64,000 bases of DNA. Origin: DAISKN01 sp963716925 (lineage in GTDB: Bacteria > Acidobacteriota > Vicinamibacteria > Marinacidobacterales > SMYC01). The notes below the pieces were generated by a model. The model did not search any database. It saw only the letters and a program-made list of their open reading frames with translations, and was not told the DNA's origin. Where the stretch lies: contig CAVQUX010000033.1 of the NCBI GenBank assembly GCA_963716925.1, positions 62,001 to 126,000 on the forward strand. The letters are read 5' to 3'. The translations under genes and the position numbers were made by a program. Of the stretch, positions 9,932 to 18,573 are shown in pieces (positions within the stretch are counted from its first letter, which is position 1; each line of letters opens with the position of its first letter).

Positions 9932-10698
9932 ACGACGTTCCGGTCAGCGAGCGAGCCCTGATCCAGCCGCGGGTCCCCTGCTAGCAGTCTTGCCGTCGCA
10001 AACCAATAGCAATTCGAACCAACGTTCGGATGCGAGCCGCTCTCGAACGCCGCGCCACAGACGTCGTACTCGGGGGGTTGCCCGCTGGCTCCGTCGGCAT
10101 CCATCCGCCATCGTACCGAGACCGGCATGTCGGATGGGAGGCGTACCCCGACTCGATACGGGATCGGGACTTCCTCGAGCCTGGGGAGGAAACGGACCAC
10201 CTGATCCCGGGCGCGAATGGCGACATACAAGTCTACACACACCGGAGCTCCTTCGTAGCAGAGCTCGAGTTCGAAAGCCGGTCCAGCCTCCGACGACGCG
10301 GCGCGATTCTCTTTTACCCGGCTGCCGGCAAAGCCAGCTCGAATGCCGGCATGTGGGTCCGCGGTCCCGGTCTGTTGCTCGCGGTAGGCGCCGTCCATGC
10401 GAGTCAGGATGATATGGTTCGCGTCACCGCGGTAAATCGGGCAAGAACTGGATCGGCATTCGGGCGGCAGGTCCTGATCGCGGAGACCGCGCCGAATGCG
10501 ACGCATCGTTTCGTTGTTCCAGATCTCCTTCAACGGCATGTGTTTGACGTTGCCGACGACCGCGTCGGAAAAGCAACAAAAGTTGACATCTCCGTTCGCC
10601 AATACGACGGTATTTCCCATCCACGGGACGTCACACAAAGGGCGTTTGGGGAGATCCGCCAGCCACAGGATCCGCTGTGGGACATTGGAAACACTCAT
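9928..10698 (-). CDS. Stand-alone twitch/SPASM protein, partner of rSAM at 9074
   Basis: 256 residues from the chosen ATG at 10698, which follows GAGGCCGAG; an upstream ATG at 10779 is possible but lacks a ribosome site. Cysteines C22, C41, C42, C81 and C86 have the same spacing as the N-terminal twitch domain of the rSAM proteins at 5700 and 10952, with the NGDVNFCC context, but there is no CxxxCxxC motif of a radical SAM core. The last 120 residues look beta-rich and unrelated to known catalytic domains. It most likely forms the auxiliary-cluster half of a split N-twitch rSAM enzyme with the next gene. Confidence 0.75.
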   Translation of the reverse strand: MSVSNVPQRILWLADLPKRPLCDVPWMGNTVVLANGDVNFCCFSDAVVGNVKHMPLKEIWNNETMRRIRRGLRDQDLPPECRSSSCPIYRGDANHIILTRMDGAYREQQTGTADPHAGIRAGFAGSRVKENRAASSEAGPAFELELCYEGAPVCVDLYVAIRARDQVVRFLPRLEEVPIPYRVGVRLPSDMPVSVRWRMDADGASGQPPEYDVCGAAFESGSHPNVGSNCYWFATARLLAGDPRLDQGSLADRNVV

Positions 10699-10951
10699 CG
10701 TCTCGGCCTCGATCTCCAGACCATCAACTTCCCCCGTACCGATACCACACACTGTAAGGTCCTTCAACTCGTGCGCCATGTGGCGTCGATGATGAAGGCG
10801 ATGATTGGCACAAAGTAACCCCGGCTGCGATAGAATCACAGATCGTGGAGCACACCTCTCCTGGGCGAGGTCTCGACCCCAGGGTGCCCTGCGATACGGT
10901 CGTTTCACATCGGCTTGGCCGATGCTCGGTCCACTGCAAAAGGTTCCCGCC

Positions 10952-12502
10952 ATGACGATGCTCGATCCTCAGACGCTCTCGGAGTACAACGAGCTCAGGC
11001 AGACGAAGAACAAAGACATCTTCTGCCACGCACCGTTCACCAACCTCAACTTCGAACCGAACGGTAACGCCGCGGCATGCTGCTACAGCCGCCACCATGT
11101 GCTGGGCACCTACCCCACTGATTCGATCGATGACATCTGGTTCGGCAAGAAAGCCGAGCAATTACGCTCGTACATGCGCAGAAATGCACTTCCCGGCGCA
11201 TGCAACATCTGCCTGGATCAGTTTCGCAGCCGGAACTTTGGCGGCCTACGAGCACGCTACTTCGACCACCTCGCCAGTGAGCACTATGCCGATGCAGACG
11301 GACGCGGCGAGCCCTACCCCAAGGTCATGGAATTCGAGACCAGCAATGTCTGCAATCTCGAATGCACGATGTGCAAGGGATATTACTCATCGGCCATTCG
11401 GAAGAACCGCGAGCATCTTCCCCCCCTCGAGAATCCGTACGACGACAATTTCGTCCGGCAGCTCGAACACTATATCCCTCACTTGAAAGATGCACATTTT
11501 CTCGGCGGCGAGCCGTTTCTCATCGGGACTTATTACCGGATTTGGGATCTCATCGTGCGTTTGAATCCCGGCATCAGAGTCCTCATCGTGACGAACGGCA
11601 CGATCTTGAACGACAAGGTGAAGCACGCGATTGAGCCGCTGAACGCGAACATCAACATGTCCATCGACGCGCTCGATCCTGCCAACTACGAGCGAATCAG
11701 GGTCAACGCGAAGTTCGACAGGGTGATGAAGAACTTTCGTTTCTTCCGGGATTACGTCGAGCGCAAGAAAACCAGCATGACAATCAATGTCTGCCCGATG
11801 CAGCAGAACTGGCGTGAGCTGCCGCACTTTCTCGAATTCTGCAACGGCCAGGATATCGGCTTGTTCTTCAACACCGTCTATCACCCGGAAGAGCAGGCTT
11901 TGAGCTACCTGGAGCCCCAAGAGCTCCAGAACATCATCGACTACCTGCAGGAGCCTCCCCTTCCGGCGGAGACTTCAATACAGCGTAGGAACAAAGCCAA
12001 CTACCTGGATCTGATTCACCAGATTGCGTCGTTTCGCGACAAGGCCATCCCTAGGAACTATAGCCACTTCGCGGAGGGAGACCTCGGGAGTACCGAATGG
12101 TCACTGCGCGCGGCGGAAGGCAACAGGGCGGACCTCGTTTTTCCGTCGCCGGAGGCGAACGTCATGCGGATCGCCATCCACCGAGCGACAACCAGGGAAC
12201 CCTGGGACATCCAGCTGAACAAGTTTCCGCTACGGGTGCAAGCGAACCATCACTACGTCATACTGTTTCGCGCGCGGGCTTCGGAGCCGCGACAATTATG
12301 TTACGGCATCGTCGAAGCGGACGCGCGGTGGGACAGTTTGGGCAGGTACAAAACCGTGCCGCTATCGGCCGATTGGCAAGCGTTTCAATTGCGATTCGGA
12401 CCCATACCCCATGCAGGGAACGCTCGCCTTCATTTCGACATGGGCGGGAACGACACGACGGTCGAGCTGGCTGACGTTTCGATCCGTTATCTTCCCGTTT
12501 GA
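10952..12502 (+). CDS. N-terminal twitch radical SAM protein with C-terminal jelly-roll domain
   Basis: 516 residues, close paralog of 5700-7250. Twitch cysteines are C25, C43, C44, C84 and C87; the rSAM motif CNLECTMC uses C134, C138 and C141, followed by FLGGEPF. The C-terminal jelly-roll part carries WSLRAAEGN, VILFRARASEPR and WQAFQLRFG. The start MTMLDPQ at 10952 has AAAGG upstream; ATG at 10958 would equal the start of the paralog. It is divergent from the split rSAM operon across 253 bp, and its 3' end overlaps the convergent rSAM gene by 16 bp. Function unknown beyond radical SAM chemistry. Confidence 0.87.
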   Translation: MTMLDPQTLSEYNELRQTKNKDIFCHAPFTNLNFEPNGNAAACCYSRHHVLGTYPTDSIDDIWFGKKAEQLRSYMRRNALPGACNICLDQFRSRNFGGLRARYFDHLASEHYADADGRGEPYPKVMEFETSNVCNLECTMCKGYYSSAIRKNREHLPPLENPYDDNFVRQLEHYIPHLKDAHFLGGEPFLIGTYYRIWDLIVRLNPGIRVLIVTNGTILNDKVKHAIEPLNANINMSIDALDPANYERIRVNAKFDRVMKNFRFFRDYVERKKTSMTINVCPMQQNWRELPHFLEFCNGQDIGLFFNTVYHPEEQALSYLEPQELQNIIDYLQEPPLPAETSIQRRNKANYLDLIHQIASFRDKAIPRNYSHFAEGDLGSTEWSLRAAEGNRADLVFPSPEANVMRIAIHRATTREPWDIQLNKFPLRVQANHHYVILFRARASEPRQLCYGIVEADARWDSLGRYKTVPLSADWQAFQLRFGPIPHAGNARLHFDMGGNDTTVELADVSIRYLPV

Positions 12503-14121
12503 GTTGGCGTCCGAGCCCACCTCGCGGCGAGGGCCTCTGCAACGTCGTCGTGCCGCATCAAACGCTGCACGAGAACCTCTTCCACGAATCGGCTTTCGCT
12601 GTCGCGCAGTCGCGCGGTCGCCTCCGTCGCTTTTCGGGCGGCTAGCACTGCTTCGTTCGTCTTCCCTTCCGTGACGCGCAGCCAAGCGCGAATCAAGTGA
12701 GACTCCGGTCGTTTCTTCGCACGGGCGAAGGCCTCGTCCAGCTCTCGCTCGGCCCCGTCATGGTCCCCCAAACCCATCTTGAACTCCCCGAGCGCGCACT
12801 TTGCGTGATAGTAGTAGTTGTCGTCGTCGGGAATCGATTCGACCTCGCGCCGGGCCTCCTCGAACCGCCCCTGCGCTCTGAGCTGCCATGCCCGGACGAG
12901 TTTGCCGGGGCTGCCGCCTTGCTGAGCCAGCGCGGGATCTGCGGTCCCACGAGGCAGACTGTCGATGAGCTTCACAGGACGGTCGCCGAGGTGGGCCCGC
13001 GCCTCTTCGACCATTGCAAACCACACCTCGCGGTTGATGGTCAACCGTCTCTCCATCTCGTCGCTTCGGGCTTCGAGTGACTCCACGATCGGCTCCAATT
13101 CGCCCGGCGGCAGAGTGAACAAGCTGTAACTCGAAGGATTCGTGACGAATACTCTCCATACCTCGCAGCCCGAATCCTCGGCAAACAGGAAAAAGTCACC
13201 CGCCTCGCGCCAGTTCTGGCGCATCACGCAGAAGTTGAGTCTCAGTCGACGGTGTCGCAACGTGGCGAAACGGTCGCTATCGCCTCGAGCATAGTTGTTG
13301 AACCGACGAATGTTCTCCATCAAGACGTCGTATCTGACGTTCACACGAATGTTCTCGACCGTGCTCTTGCTCACCCCATCGACCGAAACAGCGATGTTGA
13401 ATGGAAGATGATTTAGCACGCGCTCGACTCGTTGGTCGTAAATCGACCCGTTGGTCGTGACATCGCAGGGGATTCCGAGCTCCATGTCGATGAGCATGTT
13501 CCAAATGCGATGACACTCCTTCTGAAGAAAGGGCTCGCCACCCAGAAAGGTCAGTGACCGCGTGCGAGGCAGGTATCGAGCGAGATCGGAAAAGAAGCTC
13601 TCACCATAGGCGGGCGGAATCGGTGGCAGTCCCTCGTGAGCGCGCAGAACCGACGAGTATTCGCCGCTGCACATGACACACGCGAGGTTGCAGGTGTTGC
13701 TCAGCGCGAATTCCAGCTTGGTCGGCCACTCCACCCCGTCGGATATCGGAGCGTCGTCGAAGGACCGAATGGGATGATCCGCGAAACGCTCGGCCTCCAA
13801 GGACCACTGGCACGATTCGCAGCCGGTTGGGAGCGTATAGGCATGGAGCATCTTGCGGAACGTCTCGATGCGCCGCCCATGCCAGATCTCATCGAGGCGG
13901 TCGTTCTGGACGTTTCCCAGAGGGTGAGTTCGGCTGATGCAGCACGCGCTGACATCCCCATTGGGCGAGAACGAGAGCTGGACATCGGGCGCGTAACACA
14001 GCGATTTGAAGGGCTTTCCCTTCAGATTACGCGTCGCGTCGAATCTTGCGAACGGGATCTCCAATCCCCTTCCTCCGCTCCAAACCTGGGGGCTCCCACA
14101 CAGGCGACCCGTCGAACGCAT
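12487..14121 (-). CDS. N-terminal twitch radical SAM protein with C-terminal TPR-like tail
   Basis: 544 residues from ATG 14121 (a TTG six bases upstream is possible). Twitch cysteines C42, C60 and C61 and a GCESCQ pair precede the rSAM motif CNLACVMC and FLGGEPF. Instead of the jelly-roll domain of its relatives, the last 140 residues are helical and resemble tetratricopeptide repeats (AWQLRAQGRFEEARRE, HAKCALGEFKMGLGDHDGAE), suggesting protein-protein contacts. It follows the GT-C gene at 14143 by about 20 bp and is probably the last gene of a PQQ dehydrogenase-GT-C-rSAM operon. Confidence 0.85.
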   Translation of the reverse strand: MRSTGRLCGSPQVWSGGRGLEIPFARFDATRNLKGKPFKSLCYAPDVQLSFSPNGDVSACCISRTHPLGNVQNDRLDEIWHGRRIETFRKMLHAYTLPTGCESCQWSLEAERFADHPIRSFDDAPISDGVEWPTKLEFALSNTCNLACVMCSGEYSSVLRAHEGLPPIPPAYGESFFSDLARYLPRTRSLTFLGGEPFLQKECHRIWNMLIDMELGIPCDVTTNGSIYDQRVERVLNHLPFNIAVSVDGVSKSTVENIRVNVRYDVLMENIRRFNNYARGDSDRFATLRHRRLRLNFCVMRQNWREAGDFFLFAEDSGCEVWRVFVTNPSSYSLFTLPPGELEPIVESLEARSDEMERRLTINREVWFAMVEEARAHLGDRPVKLIDSLPRGTADPALAQQGGSPGKLVRAWQLRAQGRFEEARREVESIPDDDNYYYHAKCALGEFKMGLGDHDGAERELDEAFARAKKRPESHLIRAWLRVTEGKTNEAVLAARKATEATARLRDSESRFVEEVLVQRLMRHDDVAEALAARWARTPTQTGR

Positions 14122-14142
14122 CGACAAGTCGAAGGCCTCATC

Positions 14143-15840
14143 CTACCTCGATCTCGATTTTCTCGGGGGAGTCACGCTCCTTCCGACGTCACGGTAGATC
14201 TCGAGCTCCCACGATTCCGGTGTCTCCATTCTCTCGAACTTTGGGCTCCTGCGCACCCGGTTCGAGATCTCCGCGGTGCCCTGGATCACAAGTTGCCACA
14301 TATCGTGCGCTTTCCCTTCGTCCAGTGGAGGTGGTGGGTCGCGCATCACGACGATGTCCGCCCCCTGTGATGCTTCGATTCGCTTCCACAATGCCTCGAC
14401 GTCGCCGTGGAATTCGCTGGCGGTCAAGGTGGTTTCGATGGAAAGATATTCCCGAGGACTGCCATGGTAGTAATCGTCGGACTTCGACGCGTGATAGGCG
14501 GAATCGAAGGCGTACACGCCGAGTTCCCCGGTACCCAACCACACCGTATCGGGAGCGTCGGCGGCGGTTGCCTGGGTGATGGCGTCGAGTGCCGCAAGGT
14601 ACCGCTGGCGGTTCCGCGCGAAAAGTTGGTCGTCCCACAGGTACAATCCGAGGTTCACAATACCGAGCTGAAGACCCAACGCGACGACGACCGAGGCCCT
14701 CAGCCAATTTCTGTTGATCTGGGACAAGCTCCAACTTCCCAACACGGCAAAATAGGCAACCAGTGTCAAGACGTACCGGAAAGTTTGCTGAGCCGCCGAG
14801 GTGACCGAGAGGAGGATGATCGCGATCTGGACGGCGAGGAGCAGCATCACGGTTGCTTCCCCACCCCACGGACGATTTTCTTTCCGCAAGTAGATCGCCG
14901 ACGCCCATGGCAAGAGCAGCGAGATGAAGGCGGAAATGGCGAATCCATAGAGTATGTATTTGATCCACTCAATGAGCTTGAGCAGGAAGACATTTCTGAC
15001 GTTCGCACCGTAGACCCAGGAGAGCCCAAACCGCCCATAGGCGAAAGCGTCGTCGAAATTCTTCAGATACCAAAGGGCGGTCAGCGTCGTGAAGACGAGG
15101 GCAACGAGGAACATACGGATATGTCCTCCGCGAACGCGGATCTGGAGTGTGCGGTTCGTCCACGCATGACCCAACGCGATCAAACCTGGAACGACACAGT
15201 ATATCGGCGATGAAATGATGGTCAGCATCGCGAACGCGCTCGCCGCGGCCAGATGCAATAGCGTTAAAAGGCTGTCCCAATCTTTGGAACACACCATGAT
15301 GTACAGAAACCAGCAGACGGCGAGTAACTGCACCGTTTGTACGTAGAATTGCGTGGAGAGCAGGATGAACATCGGTGCCGACGCGACTGCCAAGCACCCC
15401 AGCAGGGCCAGGGACCGCTCGTTCAAGGCTTTCGTCAGTGCTTTGTAAAGAAACCACAGGCCCGCGCACTGTGCCGCAAAGATGATGAGGAGCAGTCCGA
15501 TGTCGATGTTGCCGACGAAACGGCCAACGGCGACGAAGAACTGCCCGACCCACGGCAATATCGGCGGCTTGGGACTGATGGCGAGCATTTCGCTCCACCA
15601 CTTTGCCGTGTCATGCAGCAGAGCGTGGTGAAGCCTCGTGGCCTCCAGGCCATAGAGCGATGTGTCCGAGACCCACCTGCCCCGGTCGAGTAGAATCCAG
15701 ATGAGATTCGGGGAGACCATCAAGAACAGGATCCCGTAGTCGGCGACCTGGTTGCGTCGATACCATTGCCTCCATGCTGATGGGGCAAAGCTCATGCCTG
15801 GAGTCCTGATTATTGCCTGTTCCGCGAGATTGTCCGTCAC
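14143..15840 (-). CDS. GT-C (GT39-like) integral membrane glycosyltransferase
   Basis: 565 residues with about ten transmembrane segments and a soluble C-terminal domain; paralog of 7305-9077. The start codon is GTG, five bases after the stop of the PQQ dehydrogenase, which argues for one transcript. The N-terminal loop SPNLIWILLDRGRWVSDTS corresponds to the acidic loop of GT-C enzymes. Likely transfers a sugar from a polyprenyl carrier at the outer face of the inner membrane. Donor and acceptor are unknown. Confidence 0.8.
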   Translation of the reverse strand: MTDNLAEQAIIRTPGMSFAPSAWRQWYRRNQVADYGILFLMVSPNLIWILLDRGRWVSDTSLYGLEATRLHHALLHDTAKWWSEMLAISPKPPILPWVGQFFVAVGRFVGNIDIGLLLIIFAAQCAGLWFLYKALTKALNERSLALLGCLAVASAPMFILLSTQFYVQTVQLLAVCWFLYIMVCSKDWDSLLTLLHLAAASAFAMLTIISSPIYCVVPGLIALGHAWTNRTLQIRVRGGHIRMFLVALVFTTLTALWYLKNFDDAFAYGRFGLSWVYGANVRNVFLLKLIEWIKYILYGFAISAFISLLLPWASAIYLRKENRPWGGEATVMLLLAVQIAIILLSVTSAAQQTFRYVLTLVAYFAVLGSWSLSQINRNWLRASVVVALGLQLGIVNLGLYLWDDQLFARNRQRYLAALDAITQATAADAPDTVWLGTGELGVYAFDSAYHASKSDDYYHGSPREYLSIETTLTASEFHGDVEALWKRIEASQGADIVVMRDPPPPLDEGKAHDMWQLVIQGTAEISNRVRRSPKFERMETPESWELEIYRDVGRSVTPPRKSRSR

Positions 15841-15845
15841 GCAGT

Positions 15846-17621
15846 TCAGTCACCTGAGTCCGGCGATCCCAACGCGAAAGTGTAGATTCCAGCGCCCGAG
15901 GCAATCGACACATACTGCCGGCCTTTGATCATGTAGCTGATCGGGGCCGCATGGATCCACCCGTTCAGGTTTACCTGCCACAGGACGTCGCCGGTCGCGA
16001 CGTCGAGCGCCCAGAAGTCCCCCCTGTTGCTGCCGACGAAAAGCAGCCCCCCTGCGGTAGTCAAGATGCCGGACGACGAGCGCCAAGGCAGCTCGAACTC
16101 CCATGCGATCTCTCCCGAGAGCGGGTTGATAGCCCGCACGCTCGATTTCACATAGTCGATGTCCTTCACGCCGATCCGGGCCAAGTCGTAGTTCTCGGTG
16201 GCGTCATGGGCAGTAACGTAGAACAGTCCCGTTTGGGGGCTGTACGACGGCGACCACCAATTCGTGCCGCCGTCGAACTTCGGAGCCACGCGGATCCCTC
16301 CGACGCGCGGATAGATATCCTGTGCGAAGATGGGCCTGCCGGTGGAATCCCGCCTGTCGCTCCAGGTCTGCAATGCGAACGGCCACGCTCCCAGCAGTTC
16401 CCCCGTGCTTCTGTCAAGGGAGTAGAAGAAGGAGTTGCGATTCGCAGTGAGAAGCAATTTGCGCTCGGCCCCCCCGACTTCGATGTCGGCGAGCACCGGG
16501 ATCTGGCAGGCGTCCCAATCGAATCGGTCATGGGGCGTGAACTGGAAATACCACTTGAGCGAGCCGCTGTCAGGATCGAGCGCCACGACCGACGTGGAGT
16601 AGAGGTTGTCTCCTTTTCGGAGAAAGTCGACTAGCGCGGGGGCGGGATTGCCCACTCCCCAATAGAGCAAGTCGAGCTCCGGATCGTAGGAGCCGGTCAG
16701 CCACGGCGACGATGCCCCTAGCCTCCACGAGTCACCCTCCCAGGTCTCGTTCCCCGGCTCTCCCGGCCCCGGCACCGTGTAGAAACGCCATCTCAGCTCA
16801 CCGGTCGCGGCATCGTACGCATCGATGCGTCCACGTCGCTCATCGGTGCCGTTCCAGAATGCTTGCGCGTTTTTTTCCAGGCGCGCCATCATCGACATGA
16901 CTTCCGCCTGTTCCATCGTCCCCGCCAACATTCTAGTGAGCTGATCCTGCGTGACTCCGGCCTCAAGGACGCCCTCACTCAGTCCATCCGAGCCGGCCAC
17001 GGACGTACCGGTGATGATCATGTCCTTTACCGCCAGGGGTGCGGCGGTGATGTTGAATCCCAGGCGATGGTCCGCAACCTCGATGTCCCACTTGACGGTC
17101 CCAGTCCGAGAGTCGAGTGCGACGAGGTGCGCATCGATGGTCGCCAGGTAGACTGTCTCGCCGAGCATGGCCACACCGCGGTTGATCCAGCCGCAGCAGA
17201 GTCGCCTGATGTCATCAGGTAACTGCCGTTTGTACTCCCAGAGCGTTTCGCCCGTCTCGGCGTTGATGGCAAGAGCATCACTGGGCGGCCGAGTGGCGTA
17301 CATCGTGCCGTCGACGACCAGCGGCGTGGTTTCGACAGCACGACTCGTATCGAGGGGCAGATGCCAGATCTCGGTGAGGTCTCCGACGGTGTCCGTCGAT
17401 ATCTGGGTCAGATCGCTATAGCGCTTGGAGTCGTAGGCGCCAGAATAGGTGAGCCAGTTGGAAGAATCGCCGCGCGCGGTCAGGAGTCGTTCGTAGGAGA
17501 CGACCCCTTCATGAGGATCCTTGCGCCCCATATCTCCGCACGCAGTCAACGCGATCACCGAGGCAAGCCCAACGGACGGGATTCGGCTTCGGGCGAGCCT
17601 TGTCCGCTCGGACGCCATCAT
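15846..17621 (-). CDS. PQQ-dependent dehydrogenase, lipoprotein
   Basis: 591 residues. ATG at 17621 follows GGGGGAGA, and the first 25 residues form a lipoprotein signal ending in the lipobox LTAC, so the protein is probably anchored in the periplasm. It has the eight-bladed quinoprotein pattern: repeated W-docking motifs (for example GTVKWDIEV, GEIAWEFEL, GDVLWQVNL), the adjacent cysteine pair in RRLCCGW typical of quinoprotein alcohol dehydrogenases, DWDACQIPVLADI and GGTNWWSPSYSP. Expected reaction: oxidation of an alcohol or sugar using pyrroloquinoline quinone. No cytochrome c domain is fused. It heads an operon with a GT-C protein and an rSAM protein. Confidence 0.88.
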   Translation of the reverse strand: MMASERTRLARSRIPSVGLASVIALTACGDMGRKDPHEGVVSYERLLTARGDSSNWLTYSGAYDSKRYSDLTQISTDTVGDLTEIWHLPLDTSRAVETTPLVVDGTMYATRPPSDALAINAETGETLWEYKRQLPDDIRRLCCGWINRGVAMLGETVYLATIDAHLVALDSRTGTVKWDIEVADHRLGFNITAAPLAVKDMIITGTSVAGSDGLSEGVLEAGVTQDQLTRMLAGTMEQAEVMSMMARLEKNAQAFWNGTDERRGRIDAYDAATGELRWRFYTVPGPGEPGNETWEGDSWRLGASSPWLTGSYDPELDLLYWGVGNPAPALVDFLRKGDNLYSTSVVALDPDSGSLKWYFQFTPHDRFDWDACQIPVLADIEVGGAERKLLLTANRNSFFYSLDRSTGELLGAWPFALQTWSDRRDSTGRPIFAQDIYPRVGGIRVAPKFDGGTNWWSPSYSPQTGLFYVTAHDATENYDLARIGVKDIDYVKSSVRAINPLSGEIAWEFELPWRSSSGILTTAGGLLFVGSNRGDFWALDVATGDVLWQVNLNGWIHAAPISYMIKGRQYVSIASGAGIYTFALGSPDSGD

Positions 17622-17807
17622 TCGTCGGGTCTCCCCCTTGCCACCGTCGCGTATCTGCTCAGGTCTATTGGGGCATCGGGGCAGGATGCTCGACGACTTT
17701 GAAGACCATTCTGTCGAATCAGATGCCGGGTCATCGGTGCACACCGTGGCCCCCACGAGGCTGCTCATTTGTCCCTGCCCGGATTCCGGCATCATTCGGT
17801 CCGTTCA

Positions 17808-18098
17808 TCTCCCGGAAGAGGTTGGTGGTGAGTTGAACGTGATGGATTCAGGCAAGCAGCCCGACCAACGGGAACTCGAAGAGAAAAGGCTCGCCTCCTG
17901 AGATCACTACCAACCACTCTCGTCCCGCGTCGTGAAGGTCCAGCAAATATGCTCGACGGCGTAATTTGACTCACGACGTCGTCTTTCTTGTTTGACCACT
18001 TCCGTAGGAAGAAGCCTTGAAATTGAATACTGGTTCAGGTCCAAACCATTTGTCCCTGGTAGCGAGTCAACAGTTCGAGAAGTCATGTCCGCACTCAT
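17808..18098 (-). pseudogene. 5' fragment of an rSAM gene paralogous to 23595-24497
   Basis: Reading the minus strand from ATG 18098 gives, across frameshifts and stops, a degraded match to the first 105 or so residues of the rSAM protein at 23595: VEHIC, then WLVVISGGEPFLFEFPL (intact WLVMISGGEPFLYREF), then HHVQLTTNL. The cysteine motif region is lost. The fragment ends just before the ribosome site of the PQQ dehydrogenase gene. It cannot be functional. Confidence 0.8.
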
Positions 18099-18191
18099 GA
18101 CCCTTCAACCGGTTCCGGGCCATCGCTCCGACTGCTTGTCGGCGTCTCCCGAACCCCGTCGCTGCATCGGCTGGTTTCCAAACCCCCGCGG

Positions 18192-18221
18192 ATGCTACTG
18201 TGCACGACTTGAAGCTGTCAA
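18192..18221 (-). promoter_or_regulatory. Sigma70-type promoter of the decayed rSAM locus
   Basis: On the minus strand TTGACA (18221-18216), 18 bp, TAGCAT (18197-18192). It lies in the same place relative to the rSAM fragment as the promoter at 24610-24581 does to the intact gene, and the -10 and flanks (GGCGTTGAC, AGTAGCATCC) are conserved. Confidence 0.6.
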
Positions 18222-18239
18222 CGCCGCTCCGAAAACAGC

Positions 18240-18480
18240 GCCGCTGGTCTCACCGACGTTCCGCGCGATGGCCACGCCCACTTCGTTGGCGTGTTGGCGC
18301 GCCCGGAAAATGCCGTACCGGGATCCTGGTCCAAACGAGAAACCCCCGTGGCATCGAAGTTTTCGTAGGTTATGGTGCCAGCAGACTTGCCACCGACGAT
18401 CGTCGTCGACAACGGCAAGAGGTAGCGTGCGAGCCACTCGAGGCCATCGGTGTCTTGAGGCCAGACCGTGGGAGAGTCGT
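18240..18480 (-). pseudogene. 3' fragment of a Wzt-like ABC ATPase gene
   Basis: The minus strand encodes, in two frames, remains of the C-terminal end of a Wzt-type protein: FDATGVSRLDQDPGTAF (intact protein LDATGVYRFDPAPGAAY), then after a frameshift FRARQHANEVG (intact FRVRQHTKEVG). Together with the promoter and rSAM fragment beside it, the order ABC tail-promoter-rSAM start is the same as at 24.2-24.8 kb, so this is a decayed paralogous locus. Confidence 0.7.
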
Positions 18481-18562
18481 CCGCGGAAAAGCCGCTACGA
18501 TGGAGCGTGCTCGCAAGCTCGATTCGCTCGGCGCTCAATAGGCCTCTTCACTTTTCAGCAAG

Positions 18563-18569
18563 AGGAGGG
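18563..18569 (+). promoter_or_regulatory. Ribosome binding site fixing a GTG start
   Basis: AGGAGGG lies 4 bp before GTG at 18574. It is the strongest Shine-Dalgarno match in this stretch and shows that the long open frame upstream of 18574, which runs through pseudogene DNA, is not translated. Confidence 0.8.
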
Positions 18570-18573
18570 TTTT

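Noticed and set aside
10805..10836. Possible promoter TTGGCA...TAGAAT before the rSAM gene at 10952
   Set aside because: The spacer is 20 bp, too long for a confident sigma70 site, and the sigma54 pattern is incomplete.
17992..18573. Long plus-strand frame joined to the SGNH gene at 18574
   Set aside because: It runs through pseudogene DNA on the opposite strand, and a strong ribosome site marks GTG 18574 as the start.
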